16,448 nt of DNA from Candidatus Methanophagales archaeon (GTDB lineage Archaea > Halobacteriota > Syntropharchaeia > Alkanophagales > Methanospirareceae), in the NCBI GenBank assembly GCA_021161765.1, contig JAGGZZ010000056.1, positions 1 through 16,448 on the forward strand. The letters are read 5' to 3'. Shown here in pieces: positions 1 through 6,303 of the stretch (positions are counted from its first letter, which is position 1; each line of letters begins with the position of its first letter). Under the pieces are notes generated by a model, which saw only the letters and a list, made by a program, of their open reading frames with translations, did not search any database and was not told the origin of the DNA. Position numbers and translations under genes: made by a program.

Positions 1-1
1 C

Positions 2-532
2 AGAGACGAGGGGCGTGCGTGGGTCGTAGATGCGGACATAAAAGCCTTCTTTGATACAGTGAATCACGAAAAGCTCATAGATGCGGTAGCAGAGCGAATA
101 AGTGACGGCAGAGTCCTGAGATTGATAAGGTCTTTTCCTGAGGCGGACGTTATGGAAAAGGGGCAGGGACGGGCAAAGAACGTCATTGGAACGCCGCAGG
201 GCGGTGTCATATCTCCACTTTTAGCCAATATATATCTGCACTACTTCGATGTAAGGACGGCAGAACTCGACTTTGAGGTGGTTAGATATGCAGATGACGT
301 CTTGGTGCTCTGCGGGAGCGAAGAAGAGGCAGAAGAGGCAATATCTCACGTAAAAGAAAAGATAGCAAACGTCAATTGGTTGTACAAGGAACTCGATGGA
401 TGGACAAGAATGAGGCTGCGTGCATTTAAAGAGAAGAGGAAGAGTTACAACAGTAATCGGCGTATATTGAATGCATTTCTGAGAAATCTGGGCTTGAAAT
501 CGTTGTCAACGCTCTTGAACCCTGCGTGGTAA
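2..532 (+). pseudogene. Group II intron reverse transcriptase/maturase, 5'-partial and internally deleted
   Basis: The frame is open from base 2, so the protein starts before the window; the GTG at 59 is internal. Visible in order are RT motif 2 (VVDADIKAFFDTVNHEKL, about residues 8-25 of the visible part), the GTPQGGVISPLLANIYLHYF block, and the catalytic YADD at bases 287-298. Right after the helix that follows YADD the protein jumps to the C-terminal maturase region (KELDGWTRMRLRAF) and ends in LLNPAW, stop TAA at 530. Full-length family members carry roughly 150 or more residues between these points (late RT motifs, thumb, most of domain X). The palm acidic residues remain, but a protein without a thumb is unlikely to be an active RT. 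The deletion point is near bases 365-385. The size of the missing part is estimated from family knowledge, not from an alignment. Confidence 0.82.
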
Positions 533-599
533 GAATCTCACTCCTTGCAATGGGGCACTGCGAAGCATTTTGATCAAACTTTCCTAAAGTTTGAAAGGA

Positions 600-672
600 G
601 AGCCGTATACGGGAAATCCGTACGTGCGGTTCGATGAGGGGACGGAGGTCGGAAGACCTCCTCCTACTCTAC
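600..672 (+). ncRNA. Group II intron domains V and VI
   Basis: Bases 600-632 form the domain V hairpin: GAGCCGTATACGG pairs back with the CCGTACGTGCGGTTC side around a GAAA loop, close to the usual catalytic GAGCCG...CGGTTC pattern. Bases 633-672 form domain VI: stem GGAGGTC (644-650) / GACCTCC (655-661) with a GGAA loop, and a basal stem formed by GAGGGG with the CCTACTC segment. A666 would be the bulged branch-point adenosine, six bases before the 3' end at 672. Both domains look intact, in contrast to the deleted ORF. Confidence 0.82.
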
Positions 673-778
673 CGTGGGCAGAGCCCCCGAGCGTTAATCT
701 GTGTTAATCTGTGTCTATAATCTAATTTATTTTCTGTTTTCTCGTGGAAATCTGTGTAATCTCGTGGTTATCAAAAAG
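673..778. repeat. Intergenic segment with degenerate TAATCTGTG repeats
   Basis: Between the intron end and the SUMT stop there is no gene. It holds a small hairpin (GGGC AGA GCCC, about 676-686), two adjacent copies of TTAATCTGTG at 694-703 and 704-713, and a looser pair at 741-767 (CTCGTGGAAATCTGTGTAAT then CTCGTGG). The same word family recurs at 15097-15136, so this is a dispersed family in the genome. Its function is unknown. Confidence 0.55.
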
Positions 779-1510
779 TCACACCAACTTCTCCCTTACA
801 TTAACCACATCGCCAACCACAATCACCGCCGGCGGCTTCACTTCTTCTTTCGCTGCTACTTCCACGATGTTCCCCAGCGTTCCAACCACAATCCTCGCAT
901 CTTCGGTAAACCCTTTTTCAACCACCGCAACGGGCGTTTCGGCATGCAGTCCATGTTTCAAAAGGTTGTCTACATTTTTAGCAAGATTTCCTACACCCAT
1001 CAGAATGACAAGCGTGCCCTTCAAATTCGCAATCGCCTCCCAGTTGATGCTATCAATTTCTTCTTTCTCTTCCATCTCGTGCCCCGTGATTACGGTAACG
1101 GCAGAAGAAATGCCGCGGTATGTAAGCGGAATGTAGAAATAGGCAGGTGCGGCAACCGCCGACGTTATCCCGGGTACCACATCAAAATCAACCCCGTGCT
1201 TCCTGAGAAACACCGCCTCTTCGCCTCCTCTACCGAAAATATAAGGGTCTCCGCCTTTCAATCGCACTACCTTGTCGTGCTGTTCCGACAGCTCAACCAT
1301 GAGCATGTTTATCCCATCCTGCGAAAGTTTATGCTCCTTTGCCGTTTTTCCGATGTCAATGACCTTTTTACCCTCGGGAATCAGCTTCTTCACGCCTAAA
1401 ACCAAATTGTCAACTAATACCACGTCTGCTTCTTGTATAAGCCTATACGCCTTCAAACTTATCAGTTCCGGGTCCCCTGGTCCTGCACCCACGAGATATA
1501 CTTTTCCCAT
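779..1510 (-). CDS. cobA: Uroporphyrinogen-III C-methyltransferase (SUMT)
   Basis: This cytoplasmic enzyme uses SAM to methylate uroporphyrinogen III at C2 and C7 to give precorrin-2, the branch point to sirohaem, cobalamin and coenzyme F430. From the ATG at 1510 the protein is 243 residues, the normal single-domain length. Family signatures are VGAGPGDPELISLKA (7-21), RLKGGDPYIFGRGGEE (83-98), VVPGITSAVA (111-120), PLTYR (128-132) and ITGH (141-144). A TTG six codons upstream (1528) keeps the frame open, but the ATG puts VYLVGAGPGDPE at the usual distance from the N-terminus and has an AAGGA-like motif before it. It stands alone, without hem or cbi neighbours. There is no fused HemD or CysG domain. 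The function is confident; the symbol cobA (also called sumT or hemX-type in archaea) is conventional. Confidence 0.93.
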   Translation of the reverse strand: MGKVYLVGAGPGDPELISLKAYRLIQEADVVLVDNLVLGVKKLIPEGKKVIDIGKTAKEHKLSQDGINMLMVELSEQHDKVVRLKGGDPYIFGRGGEEAVFLRKHGVDFDVVPGITSAVAAPAYFYIPLTYRGISSAVTVITGHEMEEKEEIDSINWEAIANLKGTLVILMGVGNLAKNVDNLLKHGLHAETPVAVVEKGFTEDARIVVGTLGNIVEVAAKEEVKPPAVIVVGDVVNVREKLV

Positions 1511-1598
1511 TTTTTGTCCTTGTCCCAATTATTTATCCGTTTTTACCTCCTGACGGAACTGTCGAATTTTCCAGTGAAATTGCTATATCTCCAAAATT

Positions 1599-1694
1599 CA
1601 CCGCAGAGCACACATAGAACGCAGAGGCACCAGAAAACCTAAGCAAATGCGGAAACAGTCTTAAAACTCTGTGGTCTCTGCGCTCTCCGCGGTG
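1599..1694. repeat. Imperfect inverted repeat of the CACCGCAGAG family
   Basis: The left arm 1599-1626 begins CACCGCAGAG and ends CGCAGAG. The right arm 1667-1694 read on the other strand begins CACCGCGGAG and ends CACAGAG, so the two 28-base arms are imperfect inverted copies around a 40-base centre. Short open frames across this region are read-through of the repeat, not genes. A similar word (ACCGCCGAGAACGCGGAG) occurs at 13561-13578. The rest of the 1511-1831 gap holds nothing else that I recognise apart from the short direct repeat at 1730. Confidence 0.6.
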
Positions 1695-1729
1695 ATAAGT
1701 CACTATATTTTTAGACTGTGCCCCACCCG

Positions 1730-1756
1730 ACGATAATCTGACGATAATCTGACGAT
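1730..1756. repeat. Short tandem repeat ACGATAATCTG
   Basis: Two exact copies of the 11-base unit ACGATAATCTG (1730-1740 and 1741-1751) are followed by a partial third, ACGAT. It lies between the SUMT and EamA genes, downstream of the EamA stop. No function can be assigned. Confidence 0.7.
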
Positions 1757-1831
1757 TCTTTACCTTATGCCAGTTCATAGTATATCCCTCTCCCTTTACC
1801 CATCCTTTTCACCAACTTATTTTCTAAAATA

Positions 1832-2113
1832 CTAAAACAGCGTTATAAATAAAACACCAAAAACCATCACGATTGCACCCACTAATCGCGCTCTTATACC
1901 CTTCTCTTTAAATATCAGGTATCCAAAGAGAACGCCGCCGATTGCACTCGTTCTTTTTATTGATATGACGTATGCTACGAGGGTTAAACTGATTGCGGTC
2001 ATCTGGCATAGGGCAGTCAAGCCGCCGAACAGCCCGATTGTAAGTAAAGCACGCCAATTAGCACGTATCTGGGCTGTTTTCCGGTTCCTTCTGAACATAC
2101 ATAGCGGTAACAT
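1832..2113 (-). CDS. EamA/DMT-family transporter, C-terminal part after an in-frame TAG
   Basis: This is the second half of the transporter that begins at 2695. The reading frame is the same as the N-terminal part: from the TAG at 2162-2164 the frame runs open through 16 codons (SPLFWVIAVDTYVALL) into this ATG. The real C-terminal part is therefore 1832-2161, and the ATG at 2113 is probably an internal methionine. It shows hydrophobic helices typical of the second EamA repeat, with ISIKRTSAIGGVLFGYLIFKE matching the family pattern near the last two helices. The terminator is also TAG (1832-1834), followed four codons later by TAA. Expressed alone, this half would not be a complete carrier. 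Confidence 0.7.
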   Translation of the reverse strand: MLPLCMFRRNRKTAQIRANWRALLTIGLFGGLTALCQMTAISLTLVAYVISIKRTSAIGGVLFGYLIFKEKGIRARLVGAIVMVFGVLFITLF

Positions 2114-2161
2114 AAGTAGTGCAACGTAGGTATCTACGGCGATTACCCAAAAGAGCGGAGA

Positions 2162-2695
2162 CTAATTTTGCAGTCCTAGCTTATCAACGTGGGCGGTTAT
2201 ACTCCAGTTGTATGCCACAACCAGCATCAATCTTGGACCTTTTTCTTTCAGCAGCGCCTTGAACGGAGCAAAGTAGCCCTGGGACTTTTTATTTATGTTC
2301 AGCAGATACGAACCCGTAACAATCAGGAAAATGCCAATAAGTCCAAAAATACCGGGGAATTCTCCAACCATTAAAGGCGAGGTTATTAAAAGAAACAGAG
2401 GCGTAAATGTAAGCATCGGAACTGTTATGGACAAATCAGATGATTTGAGAGCTTTCATGTACAGGACAAGCGTAAAGGCATATAGCGTGCCGCCAGTGAC
2501 CAATGCCAGCCAGAACCGCTCGCCGAGAGGCGGGATTTCCGTAAAAAGCAGGATGGGTAACAGAAATGGCAGCGCAAAGCACGGTAATGACCATGCAATC
2601 ACGTATTCGTCTATGTCTTTCAGGCTTTTCTTGCTGAGGACATCTTTCGTTGCCTCGAAGAGTGCCGTTAAAAATGCGAATATGAACCAGAGCAT
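2162..2695 (-). CDS. EamA/DMT-family transporter, N-terminal part ending at an in-frame TAG
   Basis: Drug/metabolite-transporter superfamily membrane protein; the substrate is unknown. Visible are a first helix with FATKDVLSKKSL-type sequence, then about six hydrophobic segments, and the EamA hallmark TVPMLTFTPLFLLITSPLMVGE near the end of repeat one. It stops at TAG (2162-2164) just before SPLFW. N-part, stop codon, 16 bridging codons and C-part together give about 287 residues, the usual EamA length of ten helices. There is thus a single lesion in an otherwise full gene. It could be a nonsense mutation (pseudogene), an assembly error, or TAG decoded as pyrrolysine. The gene is divergent from the mod operon across 137 bases. 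Confidence 0.8.
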   Translation of the reverse strand: MLWFIFAFLTALFEATKDVLSKKSLKDIDEYVIAWSLPCFALPFLLPILLFTEIPPLGERFWLALVTGGTLYAFTLVLYMKALKSSDLSITVPMLTFTPLFLLITSPLMVGEFPGIFGLIGIFLIVTGSYLLNINKKSQGYFAPFKALLKEKGPRLMLVVAYNWSITAHVDKLGLQN

Positions 2696-2796
2696 GGTTA
2701 TTGTTTTATATTTATTTTACATGAGGCACAAACTAATAGAATAAACCGATTGTAATCAAAATTTTGGTGTATGCCGGATCTCTACCATAAAGTAGG

Positions 2797-2830
2797 AATA
2801 AGATATAAGTCGAAATAAGATATATAAAAA
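2797..2830 (+). promoter_or_regulatory. Probable promoter of the mod-ietA-ietS-res operon with a direct repeat
   Basis: The word AATAAGATATA occurs at 2797-2807 and again at 2814-2824, 17 bases apart. The first copy holds a TATA-like AGATATAA about 28 bases before the mod ATG at 2833, the right distance for an archaeal TATA box feeding a leaderless or nearly leaderless transcript. There is no Shine-Dalgarno sequence before that ATG, which agrees. The repeat may be an operator or a duplicated TATA box. Confidence 0.45.
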
Positions 2831-2832
2831 AG

Positions 2833-4737
2833 ATGGCATCAAACAAAAAATATGTGGAACTGCTCTGGGCAGAAAAATATGACAATTATGAGAAAGGCGA
2901 GAAGATGCCAATTGAAAAGCCAAATCTCCCTTTTCAAGTTGTAGAAACGGTAAACAAACCGAGAATAAAGGGTGGCTATATAGACCCTTCTTTATTATTT
3001 CCAGAGGACGAATATCCGAAAAACTACCCAAAAGACTGGAAGAACCTTCTCATCTGGGGCGATAACAAATTAGTGATGTGTTCTTTGATAAAACAGGGCT
3101 GGGCTGGTGAAATCAATCTAATTTACATTGACCCCCCGTTTTTCACTGGTGTGGATTTTACTGTAAGAACAAAATTAGGGGATGAGCGAATAGAAAAAGA
3201 GCCTTCTATCATAGAGGAACGAGCTTATCGTGATACGTGGAGCGGTGGGATTGCTTCTTATCTCAAATATATGTATGAGCGGTTGGTTTTGATGCGAGAT
3301 TTGCTGGCTGAGAATGGGTCTATTTACGTGCATTTGGACTGGCATGTGGGACATTATGTTAAGGTGATGATGGATGAGATTTTTGGCTATGAGAATTTTA
3401 GGAATGAGATAGTGTGGTATTATCCGGACTATTTACAAGGAAATGTGACCAAAAGGTTTCCTCGTAAGAATGACTTTATCCTTCATTATTCAAAACAAAA
3501 TGATTTCAAGTTTTTTAGAATAAAGGAGAAGTTAGATAAACCTGTAAAGAGAAATGTAGTTTTTTGGGATAAAAAGAACCAAAAAATGGATCTTGTGCGA
3601 GATGAAAATGGTAAAATTGTGTATAAGGAATTCACTGAAAAATATTGTGATACCGTTTGGCAAATTGGACAAACTGCTGTAACAAGATCACAATCCGATG
3701 AATTTTTACCTTTTGACACTCAAAAACCAGAGGATTTACTCCGTAGAATTATAGTATCTACATCTGAAAGTGGCGACATTATTGCAGACTTCTTCTGTGG
3801 CTCAGGCGCAACCTTAGCAGTGGCAGATAAACTTGGAAGAAGATGGATAGGCTCTGATTTATCAAAGTTTGCCATTCAGGTTACAAGAAAGAGGCTTCTG
3901 GATATTCATAACTCTAAGGACTTGCTTGATGAAAAGAAGAAAAAATATGGCAACCCCGTGAGACCTTTTGAACTATGGAACATTGGAAATTACGAAACCG
4001 TTTACTGGCAGGAGAAAGAGGATGGATATCTTCCCTTTATGCTCAAACTCTACCAATCTCAGCCTTTAACGGGATTTAGATATTTGCATGGCAGAAAAGG
4101 TGATAGAGCGGTTCATGTTGGTCCTCTGAATGCACCTGTTACGATGGAAGAGGTTGAGAAAGTGGTGATAGAGTGCAGAGCCAACAATTTCAACAAAGCT
4201 GATGTTCTTGGATGGGAATGGAGTTATGAGGTGAATGAACTTGCGAAAGAGCTGGCAAGTAGGAAAGGGGTTGATTTAAGGCTTATTCAGATTCAATCCG
4301 TGAATGAAATAAAATCGGCACTTGTTGGGTTTGACCTTAAATTGTTGAAGATACCAGAGCAGGTGGTGGAAAAAGAACTATCGGGATATGTGAAATTTCC
4401 GGAGGTCGCTTATTTGGAGATTGAAACCGAAGTCAAAAAAGGTGAAGTGACATTGAAAATCACGGATTTTCAACTTCCGCCAACTGCGGAACTTGCAGAA
4501 ATTGCCAGCAAGGTGAAGGATTCAAGGGAACTCATTGATTACTGGGCGATAGACTGGGATTATAAAGGTGATACGTTCCATAATCAGTGGCAGAGTTTCA
4601 GGGTAAAGAAGAATCCGAAGGTGGATTACGAAGCAAAGCATAAGTATGAAGAGGGAGGGGAATATCAAATAATGGTTAAGGTGGTGGATGTGTTCGAGAA
4701 TGATACAAATAAGGTGGTGGGGGTGAAGGTGAAATGA
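2833..4737 (+). CDS. Type III-like DNA methyltransferase (Mod), beta class
   Basis: SAM-dependent adenine-N6 or cytosine-N4 methyltransferase that would mark host DNA. Motif IV is DPPF at residues 100-103 and the SAM-binding motif I is DFFCGSGA at 319-326. The order IV before I with a recognition region between them is the beta class used by type III Mod proteins. The region 195-300 is the probable target-recognition domain. A long C-terminal extension (about 375-634) is not catalytic; its last 60 residues (HKYEEGGEYQIMVKVVDVF) look like a beta-rich, PKD-like fold. The ATG has no ribosome site, fitting a leaderless start. Its stop overlaps the ietA start as ATGA. The catalytic residues look intact, so this subunit could still work although the partner res is broken. 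Target sequence unknown. Confidence 0.88.
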   Translation: MASNKKYVELLWAEKYDNYEKGEKMPIEKPNLPFQVVETVNKPRIKGGYIDPSLLFPEDEYPKNYPKDWKNLLIWGDNKLVMCSLIKQGWAGEINLIYIDPPFFTGVDFTVRTKLGDERIEKEPSIIEERAYRDTWSGGIASYLKYMYERLVLMRDLLAENGSIYVHLDWHVGHYVKVMMDEIFGYENFRNEIVWYYPDYLQGNVTKRFPRKNDFILHYSKQNDFKFFRIKEKLDKPVKRNVVFWDKKNQKMDLVRDENGKIVYKEFTEKYCDTVWQIGQTAVTRSQSDEFLPFDTQKPEDLLRRIIVSTSESGDIIADFFCGSGATLAVADKLGRRWIGSDLSKFAIQVTRKRLLDIHNSKDLLDEKKKKYGNPVRPFELWNIGNYETVYWQEKEDGYLPFMLKLYQSQPLTGFRYLHGRKGDRAVHVGPLNAPVTMEEVEKVVIECRANNFNKADVLGWEWSYEVNELAKELASRKGVDLRLIQIQSVNEIKSALVGFDLKLLKIPEQVVEKELSGYVKFPEVAYLEIETEVKKGEVTLKITDFQLPPTAELAEIASKVKDSRELIDYWAIDWDYKGDTFHNQWQSFRVKKNPKVDYEAKHKYEEGGEYQIMVKVVDVFENDTNKVVGVKVK

Positions 4738-5735
4738 ATTCTGAGCTTTTGATAAAAATATTTGAAGCTTTTACGAAGAAAGACGATGAATTGTTCTATA
4801 AAATTGCGTGGGATATAACAGAAGAGGAGAAAAGGAAAAAGCACCATTTATTAGCTGAACAATTGAAGCGTATTTTGACGGAAAACTCGGTGACTTTACA
4901 TAAAAATTATAGTCAAGAAATACCACCTATACCTCGGGATAATGAGAAAGGGTTTAGATTATTGGATGTTAAAAAGTTTTTCTTGGATTGGGATGATGTA
5001 GTGTTAGCAAAAGAAACCGAAGAAATATTGCGACAGATTGTAAAAGAATTGGAAGAAGAAGATGTTTTGGCTACTTATGGTTTGAAACCTAAGCAAAAAA
5101 TACTTTTTTACGGCCCTCCTGGAACTGGTAAAACCCTCACTGCAAAAGTTATGAGTTCAATTATTGGTTATCCCCTTGTTTATGTAAGGTTTGAATCAGT
5201 AATATCATCATATCTTGGAGAGACCGCGTCAAACTTAAGGAAAATCTTTGATTACATGGAAAAGGGCAAATGGGTAGTTCTCTTTGATGAATTCGATATA
5301 ATTGGGAAGCAAAGGGACGATCCCACTGAGCATGGCGAGATTAAAAGGGTAGTTAATAATTTCATGTTAATGCTTGAAAACTATGAAGGCGATAGCATGA
5401 TAATGGCATCTACAAATCACCCACATTTGCTTGACATAGGTGTGTGGCGGAGGTTTGATGAGATTATTTATTTTGGCCTTCCTGATAAAGAAAGACGAAA
5501 GAAGATTTTTGAGAAATACTTAAAAGTTATGAAAAAGGATAAGATTTTTGATTTTAAAAAGATTTCAGAAGAGAGTGATAGGTTTTCTGGAGCCGACATT
5601 GAGCAAGTTTGTATAGATGCCCTTAAGATGGCGATATTAAGAGGAAAAGATTTTGTCAGCTTTAATGATGTTAAAAAAGCTATTTCGAAGCAAAAGCAAA
5701 AAATGCAAGCTAAAAAGGTGATCAAATATGAGTGA
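4734..5735 (+). CDS. ietA: AAA+ ATPase, IetA-like
   Basis: A 333-residue single AAA+ module of the FtsH/Cdc48-like type. Walker A is GPPGTGKT (127-134), Walker B is VVLFDEFD ending at residue 188 with D185-E186, sensor 1 lies in ASTNH, and WRRFDE (R239/R240) supplies the arginine-finger region. A C-terminal helical lid follows (RFSGADIEQVC). The first 95 residues are a helical, charged N-domain. It overlaps mod by four bases and the protease gene by eight. A small AAA+ protein directly before a subtilisin-like protease is the layout of IetAS, first described as a toxin-antitoxin pair on the Agrobacterium Ti plasmid and later listed among anti-phage systems; the ATPase is thought to control the protease. 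The family call is by architecture and order, not by alignment. Preceded by a GGTGAAGGTGA ribosome site inside mod. Confidence 0.8.
   Translation: MNSELLIKIFEAFTKKDDELFYKIAWDITEEEKRKKHHLLAEQLKRILTENSVTLHKNYSQEIPPIPRDNEKGFRLLDVKKFFLDWDDVVLAKETEEILRQIVKELEEEDVLATYGLKPKQKILFYGPPGTGKTLTAKVMSSIIGYPLVYVRFESVISSYLGETASNLRKIFDYMEKGKWVVLFDEFDIIGKQRDDPTEHGEIKRVVNNFMLMLENYEGDSMIMASTNHPHLLDIGVWRRFDEIIYFGLPDKERRKKIFEKYLKVMKKDKIFDFKKISEESDRFSGADIEQVCIDALKMAILRGKDFVSFNDVKKAISKQKQKMQAKKVIKYE
5716..5723 (+). promoter_or_regulatory. Strong ribosome binding site for ietS
   Basis: AGGTGATC, eight bases complementary to the archaeal 16S 3' end, lies four bases before the ATG at 5728 and inside the end of ietA. 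It fixes the ietS start and suggests strong independent initiation of the protease in addition to coupling. Confidence 0.75.
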
Positions 5736-6303
5736 ACATCTTAGACTTCCTTTTTATGAAAAAGAATTTGAAAGGAAGAGACAGGGCGGAGGAGGATTCA
5801 AGCCTCGTGAGAATAGGCAACAATTTTCCGAGATACAAATTTATAATCTTGCGGAGATAAAGAAAGATTTTAACAAGGACAAAAGCAAATTTAAACAATT
5901 CTTTGACCCTAATCTCATCTTTAAAATTAAACTAAATCAGACGGTGCATGAGGAGGATTTCACAAAATTTTTGGAGAGAAACGGAATAAAAGTTATCTCA
6001 CCTTCTCCCGAAAGCAAAGGATATTGGATTTTCCTTGCAGAAGATGAAAGTTTAGAGGAGGCAGAACATAGGCTGAGAGAATACGGAAAAAGGGAAAAAT
6101 ACAAACAGTTTGATGCCATTGACTCTTTTGATCCCATTCCTCCAGAAGATAAGATAGGTGAACAACTCAAAAATAAGCCTTTACAAGAAGCTGAAGAGGC
6201 CTACTTGGATATTGAAATTTGGAGGATGGAAGACGGAAAGCTTAAAAAATTCCTGGATGGTGAGGAGAATAAACCAGGATTCAAAAAAATTTATAGAGAA
6301 TAA
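5728..6303 (+). CDS. ietS: IetS-like S8 protease, N-terminal domain (split by frameshift)
   Basis: This 191-residue frame carries the N-terminal domain that precedes the peptidase in IetS-type proteins. It begins MSEHLRLPFYEKEF, then a basic GGGGFKPRENRQQ stretch, then an alpha/beta region (FKIKLNQTVHEEDFTKFLERNG) that may be a prodomain or interaction domain. The frame is probably correct only to the A7 run at 6283-6289. Dropping one A there joins GFKK directly to FIENKDGKVTDELKTENL in the next frame and yields one protein of about 805 residues. The last few residues (IYRE) are then out of frame. The ATG overlaps the ietA stop (ATGAGTGA) and has an excellent ribosome site. No signal peptide, so it acts inside the cell. 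Confidence 0.75.
   Translation: MSEHLRLPFYEKEFERKRQGGGGFKPRENRQQFSEIQIYNLAEIKKDFNKDKSKFKQFFDPNLIFKIKLNQTVHEEDFTKFLERNGIKVISPSPESKGYWIFLAEDESLEEAEHRLREYGKREKYKQFDAIDSFDPIPPEDKIGEQLKNKPLQEAEEAYLDIEIWRMEDGKLKKFLDGEENKPGFKKIYRE

Larger units (their letters stand above)
1..672 (+). mobile_element. Group II intron, 3' portion (5' end outside window)
   Basis: The segment joins a group II intron-type reverse transcriptase/maturase reading frame to a recognisable domain V and domain VI, the standard 3' architecture of these retroelements. The 3' splice end is best placed at about base 672, after the CTACTCTAC ending. The 5' ribozyme domains and the 5' exon lie before the window, so the target site cannot be read. 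The ORF has lost an internal block (see its own entry), while the 3' RNA domains look whole. The element may therefore depend on a maturase supplied in trans, or it may be dying. The group II identity is confident; the exact class is not assigned. Confidence 0.85.

Noticed and set aside
701..1399. Long forward open frame over the SUMT gene
   Set aside because: It is antisense to a clearly conserved SUMT coding sequence and its translation shows no family pattern.
1533..1778. Reverse 81-codon open frame between SUMT and EamA
   Set aside because: It is composed of the CACCGCAGAG inverted repeat and the short ACGATAATCTG tandem; the translation is low in recognisable structure.
6283..6289. Classical programmed ribosomal frameshift at the A7 run
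   Set aside because: The needed change is +1 (or -2), whereas A-run slippery sites classically give -1 shifts; no stimulatory structure is obvious. Slippage at transcription or an indel is more likely.
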